Of a DNA stretch of 64,000 nt, positions 41,424-50,252 are shown one piece after another. A program made the position numbers and the translations under genes. The notes under the pieces were generated by a model, which saw only the letters and a program-made list of their open reading frames with translations, did no database searches and had not been told where the DNA came from. Numbering within the stretch: the first letter of the stretch is position 1; each line of letters begins with the position of its first letter. The stretch is from Marinibaculum pumilum (GTDB taxonomy: Bacteria > Pseudomonadota > Alphaproteobacteria > Ferrovibrionales > Ferrovibrionaceae). The stretch covers positions 62,001 through 126,000 of the forward strand of contig NZ_JBHRTR010000019.1 of assembly GCF_042646425.1 (NCBI RefSeq). Direction: 5' to 3'.

Positions 41424-42749
41424 ATGGCGAAGAAGGACCTCATTCTGCCGGCGCGGTCCGGCGGGCGCTTCACCATCAATCGCCGCGGTGCGCTGAAGCT
41501 CGCCGGCGGCGCCGCCGGCGTGGCGGCCTTCGGGTCGCTGTTCCCGGCCCCGGCGGTGCGCGCGGCCGAGACCCTGAAACTGGGCTGGGTCAGCCCGAAG
41601 ACCGGGCCGCTCGCCCCCTTCGCGGAGTCCGACGACTTCACCATCGCCGCGATCCGCAACGTGGTGAAGGACGGCATCCAGTCCGGCGGCAAGACCTGGA
41701 ATGTCGAGATCGTGGTCAAGGACAGCCAGTCCAACCCGAACCGCGCGGCAGAGGTCGCCAGCGAGCTGATCCTGTCCGACGAGGTCGACCTGCTGGTAGT
41801 CGGCAACACGCCGGAGACCACCAACCCGGTCGGCGACCAGGCGGAACTGAACGGCGTGCCCTGCATCTCGTCGCTGGCGCCGTGGCAGCCCTGGTTCTTC
41901 ACCCGCGGCGGCGATCCGGCAAAGGGCTTCACTTACACCTGGCACTTCTTCTGGGGCCTGGAAGACGTGATCGGGGTCTTCACCAACATGTGGAACTCGA
42001 TCCCCACCAACAAGAAGGTGGGCGGCATGTTCCCCAATGACGGCGACGGCAATGCCTGGGGCCATCCGGAGCTCGGCTTCCCGCCGGTGCTGGCGAAGCA
42101 GGGCTTCGAACTGCTGGATCCCGGCCGCTACCAGAACCTGACCGACGATTTCTCCGCCCAGATCGCCGCATTCAAGAATGCCAATGTCGAGATCGTCACC
42201 GGCGTGATGATCCCGCCGGACTTCACGACATTCTGGACCCAGGCACGGCAGCAGGGCTTCGTGCCGAAGATCGCCTCCATGGGCAAGGCGATCCTGTTCC
42301 CGGTGGCGGTCGAGGCACTGGGCAAGCAGGGCAACAACCTGTCCAGCGAGGTCTGGTGGTCGCCGAACCATCCGTTCAGCTCCTCGCTGACCGGCCAGTC
42401 CTCGATGCAGCTGGCGCAGGCCTATACCGAGAGCACGGGCAAGCAGTGGACGCAGCCGATCGGCTTCGCCCATGCCCTGTTCGAGGTGGCGATCGACGTG
42501 CTGAAGCGCAGCGCCGACCCGAAGGATGTCGAGGCCAACCTGGCGGCGATCGCTTCCACCAACCTGAACACCATCGTCGGCCCGGTGGCCTGGGGCAGCG
42601 GCCCGGTGAAGAACGTCGCCAAGACGCCGCTGGTCGGTGGCCAGTGGCGCCTGTCGGACGGCGGCAAGTTCCCCTACGAGCTGCTGGTGGTGAACAACGA
42701 GACCGCGCCGAACATCCCGGCGCAGGGCGAACTGCAGCCGATCACCTGA
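41424..42749 (+). CDS. livK: Branched-chain-amino-acid-type ABC substrate-binding protein
   Basis: 441 residues. The N-terminus INRRGALKLAGGAAGVAAF is a twin-arginine signal, cleaved probably after AVRA near residue 48. The mature part LKLGWVSPKTGPLAPFAES is the start of a type I periplasmic binding fold of the LivK/HAAT family. Members within aromatic clusters bind aromatic acids or phenols; here the ligand is probably a precursor of hydroquinone or hydroxyquinol (inference from position). AAAGGGAGGAAACGGA precedes the ATG. A strong hairpin follows the stop. Confidence 0.9.
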   Translation: MAKKDLILPARSGGRFTINRRGALKLAGGAAGVAAFGSLFPAPAVRAAETLKLGWVSPKTGPLAPFAESDDFTIAAIRNVVKDGIQSGGKTWNVEIVVKDSQSNPNRAAEVASELILSDEVDLLVVGNTPETTNPVGDQAELNGVPCISSLAPWQPWFFTRGGDPAKGFTYTWHFFWGLEDVIGVFTNMWNSIPTNKKVGGMFPNDGDGNAWGHPELGFPPVLAKQGFELLDPGRYQNLTDDFSAQIAAFKNANVEIVTGVMIPPDFTTFWTQARQQGFVPKIASMGKAILFPVAVEALGKQGNNLSSEVWWSPNHPFSSSLTGQSSMQLAQAYTESTGKQWTQPIGFAHALFEVAIDVLKRSADPKDVEANLAAIASTNLNTIVGPVAWGSGPVKNVAKTPLVGGQWRLSDGGKFPYELLVVNNETAPNIPAQGELQPIT

Positions 42750-42756
42750 TCGGCTC

Positions 42757-42787
42757 CGGCCGGGTCCGCGGTCCGCGGGCCCGGCCG
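42757..42787 (+). terminator. Hairpin after livK
   Basis: Positions 42757-42769 pair with 42775-42787 over 13 bp (one T-G) around a GGTCC loop, 8 bp after the livK stop. There is no T-run. Such stems commonly protect binding-protein mRNA so it is made in excess over the ATPases and permeases, which fits here. Confidence 0.6.
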
Positions 42788-42807
42788 CTTCTGTTCCATT
42801 GCGGGGA

Positions 42808-43539
42808 ATGCCGGTGGCGCCGCTTCTCAGACTGCAGACGGTCTCCAAGTCTTACGGCTCGCTGGTGGTCACCAACAAGCTGGACCTGGAACTGCACCCG
42901 CGCGAGGCGCTCGGTGTGATCGGACCGAACGGTGCCGGCAAGAGCACGATGTTCAACCTGATCACCGGCGATGTGCGCCCGGATGCCGGCCGCATCTTCT
43001 TCGGCGAGACCGATGTCACCGCGATGCCGCCGCACGAGCGCTGCCGGCGCGGCATCGGCCGCTCCTACCAGATCCCGCATCCCTTCACGAACATGACGGT
43101 GTTCGAGAACCTGCTGGTGGGTGCCTGCTACGGCACCGGCCGGTCGGAGGCCCAGGTCACCGACGATTGTGCCGAGATCCTGGAGCGCACCGGCCTGCTG
43201 CCGAAGGCGAACATGCCGGCGGGCAAGCTCAGCCTGCTGGAGCGCAAGCGGCTGGAGCTGGCGCGGGCGCTGGCGACGCAGCCGAAGGCCCTGCTGCTGG
43301 ACGAGATCGCCGGCGGACTGACGGAGGCGGAGTGCCAGGAGCTGGTGGCGACGATCCGCGCGATCCACGCCGCCGGCACCGCGATCATCTGGATCGAGCA
43401 TGTGGTCCATGCCCTGCTCTCGGTGGTGGAGCGGCTGGTGGTGATCAATTTCGGCGCCAAGCTGGACGAGGGCGACCCGCAGACCGTCTTCAACTCGCCC
43501 CAGGTGCAGGAGATCTACATGGGGATCAGCGCCGAATGA
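42808..43539 (+). CDS. livG: Branched-chain-type ABC ATPase LivG
   Basis: 243 residues from the ATG at 42808; a TTG at 42799 is in frame but weaker. Walker A GPNGAGKST (residues 39-47), GIGRSYQIPHPFTNMTVFENL, and Walker B ALLLDEIAGGLTEAE are LivG features. The signature reads LSLLERKRLELARAL instead of LSGGQ, a variation common among LivG proteins. The switch histidine is in IWIEHVVHAL. It pairs with LivF on the membrane subunits LivH and LivM. Confidence 0.9.
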   Translation: MPVAPLLRLQTVSKSYGSLVVTNKLDLELHPREALGVIGPNGAGKSTMFNLITGDVRPDAGRIFFGETDVTAMPPHERCRRGIGRSYQIPHPFTNMTVFENLLVGACYGTGRSEAQVTDDCAEILERTGLLPKANMPAGKLSLLERKRLELARALATQPKALLLDEIAGGLTEAECQELVATIRAIHAAGTAIIWIEHVVHALLSVVERLVVINFGAKLDEGDPQTVFNSPQVQEIYMGISAE

Positions 43540-43579
43540 GCCGGTTCCCGCAGTTCCCGGCTTCCTCGCTCCCACAATC

Positions 43580-43660
43580 GTCACCCGCGGACTTGATCCG
43601 CGGGTCCATCGCGCCGTGTCTCAATACGTGCAGGCCTGGTCTGTGTCGATTGAGGGTGGC
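43580..43660. repeat. Hairpin repeat, partial copy, between livG and livF
   Basis: GTCACCCGCGG at the left end leads a 7-bp hairpin CCCGCGG (43584-43590), loop ACTTGAT, CCGCGGG (43598-43604). TCCAT follows, then CTCAAT (43620-43625) and ATTGAG (43649-43654). The same order of landmarks occurs at 57640-57747. The right-hand hairpin of that full copy is missing here, replaced by the livF start. Confidence 0.75.
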
Positions 43661-43666
43661 GGAACG

Positions 43667-44365
43667 ATGACCCTGCTGGAAACCCACGGCCTCACCGCCT
43701 TCTACGGCGACTTCCAGGCGCTGTTCGGCATCGACCTGGCGGTGGCGGAGGGCGAGACCATCGCCATCATCGGCGCCAATGGCGCGGGCAAGACCACCTT
43801 CCTGCGCTCGCTGACCGGGCTGCTGCGCAACGACCGGGCGGCTTTGGTCTTCGACGGCCGGCAGATCGGCGATGCCCGCGCCGACGCGGTGGTGGAGATG
43901 GGGATTGCCATGGTGCCGGAGGGACGCAAGCTGTTCCCCTCCCTGTCGGTGGAGGAGAACCTCCTGATCGGCGCCCATGCGGGGCGCAAGGGCAGTTGGG
44001 ACCTGGCGCGGATCTACGACCTGTTCCCGGTCCTGCAGGAGCGCCGCCGGTCGCCAGGCACGGCGCTGTCTGGCGGCCAGCAGCAGATGGTCGCCATCGG
44101 TCGCGCGCTGATGTCGAACCCGCGGCTGCTGCTCTGCGACGAGATCAGCCTGGGCCTGGCGCCGACGATCATCCGCGACATCTACGACAGCCTGCCGCAG
44201 GTCACGAAGGCCGGCTGCACCCTGATGGTGGTGGAACAGGACATCAACCAGGCGATGGCGGTCGCCGACCGCATCTACTGCTTCCAGGAAGGCCGGGTGA
44301 CCCTTGAGGGACGCCCCGCCGACCTGAGCCGGGAGCAGATCCGGCAAGCCTATTTCGGAGTCTGA
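43667..44365 (+). CDS. livF: Branched-chain-type ABC ATPase LivF
   Basis: 232 residues. Walker A GANGAGKTT (residues 36-44), AMVPEGRKLFPSLSVEENLLIG, signature LSGGQQQMV, Walker B LLLCDEISLGLAP and VVEQDINQA are diagnostic of LivF. I chose the ATG at 43667; an in-frame GTG at 43616 would add 17 residues encoded by the repeat element and is unlikely. GAGGGTGGCGG upstream acts as ribosome site and belongs to the repeat. livH follows after 4 bp. Confidence 0.91.
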   Translation: MTLLETHGLTAFYGDFQALFGIDLAVAEGETIAIIGANGAGKTTFLRSLTGLLRNDRAALVFDGRQIGDARADAVVEMGIAMVPEGRKLFPSLSVEENLLIGAHAGRKGSWDLARIYDLFPVLQERRRSPGTALSGGQQQMVAIGRALMSNPRLLLCDEISLGLAPTIIRDIYDSLPQVTKAGCTLMVVEQDINQAMAVADRIYCFQEGRVTLEGRPADLSREQIRQAYFGV

Positions 44366-44369
44366 TCCC

Positions 44370-45239
44370 GTGGTCGAATGGCTCAACAGCATCATCCAGG
44401 GCATCCTGCTCGGCGGACTCTATGCGCTGTTCGCCACCGGCATGTCGCTGATCTTCGGCGTCATGCGGCTGGTGAACATCGCCCATGGCGACCTGATCGT
44501 GCTGGCCGCCTATATCGCCCTGGTCTGCGTCGACGCCACCGGCATGGCGCCGCTGACCAGCCTGCTGATCGTGGTGCCGGTGATGGCGGTGATCGGCTAT
44601 GCGCTGCAGCGCGGCGTGCTGAACCTGACCCTGGGCGACGACATCCTGCCGCCGCTGCTGGTCACCTTCGGCATCTCGATCATCTTGCAGAACCTGCTGC
44701 TGGAGGTCTTCTCCGCCGACTCCCAGAAGCTGCAGTCGGGCTGGCTCGACACCGCCTCCATCCAGCTGGGCGACAGCATCGCCATCGGCCTGGTGCCGCT
44801 GATCATCTTCCTGGTCGCCATTGTGGTGATCGGCGGGCTGCAGTTGCTGTTCTACCGGACGAAGCTGGGCAGGGCGTTCCGCGCCACTTCCGACGACCAG
44901 GACACCGCCCGGCTGATGGGCATCGACAATCGCCATGTCTTTGCCCTGGCGATGGCGATCTCGCTGGCGGTGGTGGCGGTGGCGGGCGTGTTCCTGGGAA
45001 TGCGCACCAACTTCGACCCGTCGATCGGCCCGCCGCGGCTGCTCTATGCCTTCGAGGCGGTGATCATCGGCGGGCTGGGCAGCCTCTGGGGCACCTTCAT
45101 CGGCGGCATCATCCTCGGGGTGGCACAGTCGATCGGCGCGAAGATCGATCCCGGCTGGCAGATCCTGGCCGGCCATATCGCCTTCCTGGTGATCCTGGTG
45201 ATCCGCCCGCGCGGGCTGTTCCCGCGCGCCGTGGACTGA
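44370..45239 (+). CDS. livH: Branched-chain-type ABC permease LivH
   Basis: 289 residues with eight or so membrane segments. QGILLGGLYALFATGMSLIFGVMRLVNIAHGDL is the very conserved LivH start (described by its span, residues 8-40), and ATSDDQDTARLMGID is the cytoplasmic loop contacting the ATPases. GGLGSLWGTFIGGIILGV lies near the C-terminus. The start is GTG, 4 bp after livF. It is one of the two channel subunits. Confidence 0.93.
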   Translation: MVEWLNSIIQGILLGGLYALFATGMSLIFGVMRLVNIAHGDLIVLAAYIALVCVDATGMAPLTSLLIVVPVMAVIGYALQRGVLNLTLGDDILPPLLVTFGISIILQNLLLEVFSADSQKLQSGWLDTASIQLGDSIAIGLVPLIIFLVAIVVIGGLQLLFYRTKLGRAFRATSDDQDTARLMGIDNRHVFALAMAISLAVVAVAGVFLGMRTNFDPSIGPPRLLYAFEAVIIGGLGSLWGTFIGGIILGVAQSIGAKIDPGWQILAGHIAFLVILVIRPRGLFPRAVD

Positions 45240-45249
45240 GGGGGCGGCG

Positions 45250-46272
45250 ATGGCACGCTATTCCGTCGAACGCACCACCCGCACCGCGCAGGCCGGGCTC
45301 GGCATCTTCGTCATCGTCCTGGCGGTGCTGGTCTCCCTGCCGTTCTGGGCCGGCCGGGCGGACATGCGGCTGATCATGGAGATCTGCTACTTCCTGGCGC
45401 TGGCGCAGATGTGGAACCTGCTGGCGGGCTATGCCGGCCTGGTCTCCATCGGCCAGCAGGCCTTTGTCGGCCTGGGCGGCTATGCGCTGTTCGTCTTCGC
45501 CATCTACCTGGACATCCACCCGCTGCTCTGCCTGGTGCTGGCGGGCCTGGCGGCGGCCATCTTCGCGGTGCCGACCGCCTTCGTGGTCTTCCGCCTGCGC
45601 GGCGCCTATTTCGCCATCGGCACCTGGGTGGTGGCGGAGGTCTACCGCCTGGTCTTCGCCCAGGTCTCGGCGCTGGGCGGCGGCTCGGGCATGAGCCTGC
45701 CGATCGCGGTGGTGAAGGAACTGGGCACCAGCCCGCTGGGCCGCGACATGATCTTCTACTTCATCTGCCTGGGCCTGGCGGTGGGGACGACGGCGATCGT
45801 CTACTGGCTGCTGCGGGCCCGCCACGGCCTGGCGCTGACCGCGATCCGCGACAGCGAGGTCGCGTCGCGGTCCCTGGGGGTGGATGCCTTCCGCACCAAG
45901 TTCTGGCTCTATGTCGTCGTCGCCGGCATCACCGGCACGGTGGGCGCGCTGATCTTCCTCTTGAAGCTGCGGATCTCGCCCGATGCCGCGTTCAGCCTGC
46001 AGGACTGGACGGCGAGCGTGCTGTTCATCGTCATCATCGGCGGCATCGGCCGCATCGAGGGGCCGATCGTCGGCACCCTCGTCTTCTTCGTCCTGCGCGG
46101 CCTGCTGGCCGACCTGGGCAGCTGGTACCTGATCGTGCTGGGCGCGCTGGCGGTGCTGGTCATGCTGTTCGCCCCGCAGGGCATCTGGGGCCTGGTCGCG
46201 GAGCGGCTGGGCTGGCACTTCTTCCCGGTGCGCCGGCGCCTCAAGGTGCATGGCGCAACCGAACCTGAGTGA
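45250..46272 (+). CDS. livM: Branched-chain-type ABC permease LivM
   Basis: 340 residues with about nine membrane segments. LALAQMWNLLAGYAGLVSIG, GQQAFVGLGGYALF, FRLRGAYFAIGTWVVAEV and TAIRDSEVASRSLGVD match LivM. GGIGRIEGPIVGTLVFFVL is the conserved C-terminal block. It forms the channel with LivH. The stop overlaps an alternative upstream start of the thiolase gene, so the transporter and catabolic genes are one transcription unit here. Confidence 0.93.
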   Translation: MARYSVERTTRTAQAGLGIFVIVLAVLVSLPFWAGRADMRLIMEICYFLALAQMWNLLAGYAGLVSIGQQAFVGLGGYALFVFAIYLDIHPLLCLVLAGLAAAIFAVPTAFVVFRLRGAYFAIGTWVVAEVYRLVFAQVSALGGGSGMSLPIAVVKELGTSPLGRDMIFYFICLGLAVGTTAIVYWLLRARHGLALTAIRDSEVASRSLGVDAFRTKFWLYVVVAGITGTVGALIFLLKLRISPDAAFSLQDWTASVLFIVIIGGIGRIEGPIVGTLVFFVLRGLLADLGSWYLIVLGALAVLVMLFAPQGIWGLVAERLGWHFFPVRRRLKVHGATEPE

Positions 46273-46283
46273 GGAGAGAGAGA

Positions 46284-47489
46284 ATGGCTGAGGCTTTCAT
46301 CTGCGATGCGGTGCGCACCCCGATCGGGCGCTACGGCGGCAGCCTCGCGAAGGTGCGCCCCGACGACATGCTGGCGGTCACCATCGCCGCCCTGATGGGA
46401 CGCAACGGTAAGGTCGACTGGCAGAAGGTCGACGATGTCTATGCCGGCTGCGCCAACCAGGCGGGGGAGGACAACCGCAACGTCGCCCGCATGGCGTCGC
46501 TGCTGGCGGGCCTGCCGGTGGACGTGCCCGGTGCCACCCTGAACCGGCTCTGCGGTTCCGGCATGGATGCCACGGCCATCGCCGCCCGCGCGATCAAGGC
46601 GGGCGAGGCGAACCTGATGCTGGCCGGCGGCGTGGAGAGCATGACCCGCGCCCCCTTCGTCATGGGCAAGGCGGAGACCGCTTTCAGCCGCGATGCGAAA
46701 GTCGAGGACACGACGATCGGCTGGCGTTTCGTCAATCCGAAGATGAAGCAGCACTACGGCACCGATTCCATGCCGGAGACCGGCGAGAACGTGGCCGAGG
46801 AGTACAAGGTCGACCGCGCGGCGCAGGACGCCTTCGCCTACCGGTCGCAGATGAAGGCGAAGGCGGCGATGGAGAATGGCCGCCTCGCCGCCGAGATCGT
46901 CCCGGTGGAGATCCCCCAGCGCAAGGGCCCGCCGCAGGTGGTGGAGGTCGACGAGCATCCGCGCCCCGAAACCACGATGGAGGCGCTGGCGAAGCTGCCG
47001 ACCCCGTTCCGGCAGAACGGCACGGTGACCGCGGGCAATGCCTCCGGCGTCAATGACGGCGCCTGTGCGCTGGTGCTGGCGGACGAGAAGACGGCGGCCG
47101 CGATGGGCCTGACACCGATGGCGCGGATGGTGGCGGCGGCCACCGCCGGCGTGCCGCCGCGGATCATGGGGATGGGGCCGGCGCCGGCGTCGAAGAAGGT
47201 GCTGGAGAAGGCCGGCCTGACGATCGACCAGATGGACGTGATCGAGCTGAACGAGGCCTTCGCCTCGCAGGGCATCGCGGTGCTGCGCGAGCTCGGCGTG
47301 CCGGAGGATGCGGAGCATGTGAACCCCAATGGCGGGGCGATCGCGCTGGGCCATCCGCTGGGCGCCAGCGGCGCGCGGCTGCTGACCACGGCGGCCTACG
47401 AGCTGCAGCGCCGCCAGGGGCGCTATGCGCTGTGCACGATGTGCATCGGCGTCGGACAGGGAATTGCCGTGATTCTGGAGCGGGTGTGA
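46284..47489 (+). CDS. pcaF: 3-oxoadipyl-CoA thiolase
   Basis: 401 residues, the usual PcaF length. EAFICDAVRTPIGRYGGSLA is the typical start; the acyl-accepting cysteine is in NRLCGSGMDA, the catalytic histidine in IALGHPLGASGAR, and the second cysteine in TMCIGVGQG. It splits 3-oxoadipyl-CoA into succinyl-CoA and acetyl-CoA, the last step of the pathway in this cluster. GAGGAGAG lies 6 bp before the ATG at 46284. Its stop overlaps the dioxygenase ATG as TGATG. Confidence 0.92.
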   Translation: MAEAFICDAVRTPIGRYGGSLAKVRPDDMLAVTIAALMGRNGKVDWQKVDDVYAGCANQAGEDNRNVARMASLLAGLPVDVPGATLNRLCGSGMDATAIAARAIKAGEANLMLAGGVESMTRAPFVMGKAETAFSRDAKVEDTTIGWRFVNPKMKQHYGTDSMPETGENVAEEYKVDRAAQDAFAYRSQMKAKAAMENGRLAAEIVPVEIPQRKGPPQVVEVDEHPRPETTMEALAKLPTPFRQNGTVTAGNASGVNDGACALVLADEKTAAAMGLTPMARMVAAATAGVPPRIMGMGPAPASKKVLEKAGLTIDQMDVIELNEAFASQGIAVLRELGVPEDAEHVNPNGGAIALGHPLGASGARLLTTAAYELQRRQGRYALCTMCIGVGQGIAVILERV

Positions 47490-48349
47490 TGCGCGATTTC
47501 AACGAGACCAACATCACGCAGATGGCCATCGACCGGATGGCCGGATGCGGCGATCCGCGGCTGAAGGCGGTGATGACCAGCCTGATCCGCCACCTGCACG
47601 ACTTCGTGCGCGACGTGGAACTGACCGAGGCTGAGTGGATGACCGCGATCCAGTTCCTCACCGCCACCGGCCAGATGTGCGACGACAAGCGGCAGGAATT
47701 CATCCTGCTGTCGGACACCCTGGGCGTTTCCATGCTGGTCGATGCGATCAACAACCGGAAGCCGGAGACGGCGACCCAGTCCACCGTGCTGGGCCCGTTC
47801 TATCGCGAGGGCGCGAAGACCTTCGCGGCAGGCGAGAGCATCGCCGGCGACACGCCCGGCGAGGAGGTCTTCATCAGCGGCCGGGTGACCGATGGGGACG
47901 GCAAGCCGATCGAGGGCGCGATCCTGGACGTCTGGCAGACCGCGCCGAACGGCCTGTACGAGGTGCAGGATCCCGACCAGCCGGAGTTCAACCTGCGCGG
48001 CAAGTTCGCCACCGACGCCGATGGCCGCTATGCGCTGCGCACCGTGAAGCCGGTCAGCTATTCGGTGCCCGACGACGGGCCGGTGGGCAGGATGCTGAAG
48101 GCCCTGGGCCGGCACACGATCCGGCCGGCGCATGTGCACTTCATCGTATCCGCGCCGGGCTACGAGCCGGTGACGACGCACCTGTTCACCGATGGCGATC
48201 CCTATATCGACAGCGACGTGGTGTTCGGCGTGAAGTCGCCGCTGATCGTGCGCTACGAGCCGGTGCAGGATGCGGACGAGGCCGCGAAGCTGGGCATCCG
48301 GACGCCGGGCTGGAAGGTCGCCTACGACTTCGGGCTGAAGGCGGCGTAA
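47489..48349 (+). CDS. Hydroxyquinol 1,2-dioxygenase
   Basis: 286-residue intradiol dioxygenase. The N-terminal helical linker domain (residues 1-100) is followed by the catalytic beta-sandwich. Fe(III) ligands are Y157 (NGLYEVQ), Y191 (VSYSVP), H215 and H217 (RPAHVHFIV), with spacing almost equal to that of hydroxyquinol dioxygenase from Nocardioides. The conserved ILDVWQTAPNGLYEVQDPDQ favours hydroxyquinol over catechol substrates. The product is maleylacetate, which joins the hydroquinone branch. It is translationally coupled to the thiolase gene. Confidence 0.9.
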   Translation: MRDFNETNITQMAIDRMAGCGDPRLKAVMTSLIRHLHDFVRDVELTEAEWMTAIQFLTATGQMCDDKRQEFILLSDTLGVSMLVDAINNRKPETATQSTVLGPFYREGAKTFAAGESIAGDTPGEEVFISGRVTDGDGKPIEGAILDVWQTAPNGLYEVQDPDQPEFNLRGKFATDADGRYALRTVKPVSYSVPDDGPVGRMLKALGRHTIRPAHVHFIVSAPGYEPVTTHLFTDGDPYIDSDVVFGVKSPLIVRYEPVQDADEAAKLGIRTPGWKVAYDFGLKAA

Positions 48350-48365
48350 CGACACGGACGGGCTG

Positions 48366-49562
48366 TCAGGGCTGGTGCTTCGACCGTTCCGGTCCGCTCG
48401 CGTTGAGCGGGATGATGTCGGCGCTGTTGAGGCCCGCGGCGGCGGGGGGGCGGTCGCTGCGGGTCGCCGATGCGTTCAGCGGCATCACGTTGGGTGGTGC
48501 CGGCAGGACCCTGTTTGCGGGGAAGATCAGCACCACGGTCGTGCCCCGCCCCGGGGTGCTGCGGACGGTGAGCCGGCCGCCATGCAGCTCCATCATCGCC
48601 CGGGCCAGCGGCAGGCCGAGCCCGGTGCCGGCATTCTCTGCCCGCTGCGCATGACCGACCTGGCCGAACGGGGTCAGGGCGACGCGGATCTCGTCCGCGG
48701 TCATGCCGATGCCGCTGTCGGTGACGGCAAGCACCAGGTTGCCGTGCGGCCGCAGTTCGGGGGTCAGCACCACGGAGCCGCCGGCCGGGGTGAACTTCAC
48801 CGCATTGGCCAGCACGTTGATCAGCACCTGGCGCACCATCCGGTCTGCCGCCTGAAGCTGTACCCGCTGCGGCATCGGCAGGACCGTCAGGTCGACACTG
48901 CGCCGCGCCGCGTCCGGCGCGATCATGCGGCCTGCGGTGGACAGCGCCTCGGAGACGTCGCAGATATCGTCATCGTCGATCCGCATCTCGCCGGCCTCGA
49001 TCTTCGCCAGGTCCAGGATCTCGTTGATGATGCCCAGCAGGTGCTGGCCGCTGCCGTTGATGTCGCCGGCATAGTCCCGGTAGCGCTGGTTCTGCAGCGG
49101 CCCGAGACGTTCGTTCATGATCATGTCGGAAAAGCCGATGACGGCGTTCAGCGGGGTACGCAGTTCGTGGCTCATGGTCGCAAGGAAACGCGACTTCTCG
49201 TCACTGGCACGTTCCGCTCTGTCCAGCGCCCAAGCCAGGCGCGCGGTCATCTGGCGCAGCGCTTCCCGCGATGCGACAAGCTGCCGGATCACCCGTAGCG
49301 CCAGGTAGACGATCGGCGCGGCGATCAGCACGGTGATCGCGGTGGCACCCAGATAGACCTGCCACTTCTCGCCAAAGAAGCCGTTCTCGATCAGCAGCGC
49401 TGCCCCGGACAGGGCACAGGTCACGGCGAAACAGGTAACGAGGGCGGTCGCGGCGGCGATATGGATGCTGCCCAGCCACCGGTTCAGCGCCCTGAACGCC
49501 GAGACCGGTGCGTGGTCGGCATCCGCCGCCCGTTCCCTATGCTGTATCGATCTGGTGCTCAT
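48366..49562 (-). CDS. Membrane sensor histidine kinase
   Basis: 398 residues. Two membrane segments (about 36-58 and 70-92) frame a very short external loop. The dimerisation domain has H132 in ATMSHELRTPLNAVIGFS. The ATPase domain has the N box VLINVLANAVKFTP, G1 VTDSGIGM and G2 GTGLGLPLA. With so small an external loop it may sense the membrane or an intracellular signal. No response regulator is adjacent, so it is an orphan kinase. The C-terminal tail repeats the word PLNAS twice. I used the ATG at 49562. Confidence 0.9.
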   Translation of the reverse strand: MSTRSIQHRERAADADHAPVSAFRALNRWLGSIHIAAATALVTCFAVTCALSGAALLIENGFFGEKWQVYLGATAITVLIAAPIVYLALRVIRQLVASREALRQMTARLAWALDRAERASDEKSRFLATMSHELRTPLNAVIGFSDMIMNERLGPLQNQRYRDYAGDINGSGQHLLGIINEILDLAKIEAGEMRIDDDDICDVSEALSTAGRMIAPDAARRSVDLTVLPMPQRVQLQAADRMVRQVLINVLANAVKFTPAGGSVVLTPELRPHGNLVLAVTDSGIGMTADEIRVALTPFGQVGHAQRAENAGTGLGLPLARAMMELHGGRLTVRSTPGRGTTVVLIFPANRVLPAPPNVMPLNASATRSDRPPAAAGLNSADIIPLNASGPERSKHQP

Positions 49563-49731
49563 CACCGTCCCGCGCACCTTGCCTGTCCCGACCTGCCGGT
49601 CGCAATCTGCCAGTGTCGTTGGTGCGATCCTGCACCCTGACAATAGCCTAGCCCGGAAACCTTAAGACGGGCTTTCGTTCGGACGTGCAGCATGCCGCGG
49701 CGCCGGTCATGCTGGCGAGGGGGAGGAAGCA

Positions 49732-50028
49732 ATGTATTTCGTCGTTTTCGGTACCGACCGGCCCGGCACGGAACAGCTGCGCCTGGATACCCGACCGAGC
49801 CACCAGCAGCATCTGCGCGCGCATCCGCACCCGGTGACGGTGCTGCATGGCGGCCCGACCCTGACCGCCGACGGCGCCCGCATGAACGGCTCCATGCTGG
49901 TGGTCGAGGCCGACAGCCTGGCAGATGTCGAGGCCTTCGTTGCCGACGACCCCTACAGCAAGGCGGGGCTGTTCGCGACGGTGGAAATCCGCCCCTGGAA
50001 ATGGGGAATGGGCGCGCCGGGCTCCTGA
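49732..50028 (+). CDS. YciI family protein
   Basis: 98 residues. YFVVFGTDRPG, RPSHQQHLRAH, TVLHGGPTL and DVEAFVADDPYSKAGLF are the conserved blocks of YciI-like proteins, a small ferredoxin-like fold with a proposed active-site histidine. Some members are dehalogenases or hydrolases in aromatic pathways, but most have no known reaction. GAGGGGGAGG lies about 7 bp before the ATG. It is a single gene between the kinase and the dipeptide-type transporter. Confidence 0.9.
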   Translation: MYFVVFGTDRPGTEQLRLDTRPSHQQHLRAHPHPVTVLHGGPTLTADGARMNGSMLVVEADSLADVEAFVADDPYSKAGLFATVEIRPWKWGMGAPGS

Positions 50029-50252
50029 GAACGGGACCGGGGGCCCCGCCGCGGCGGCACGCGGGCGGACATTTCCCAAGATCAGAATGCTGTCCGGTGA
50101 ATAGTTCGGACGGATGGAAATCTATTGTCCGGCGCAAGCGGAGCGGCCTGCATGCTTGGCAAAGTCCATCCAATCCGGAATGATGCCGCATGAGTCGCCG
50201 CGGCCAACGCGGCCGTCTGGGAAATCATACGGGCCGATGGGGAGGATTTGCC

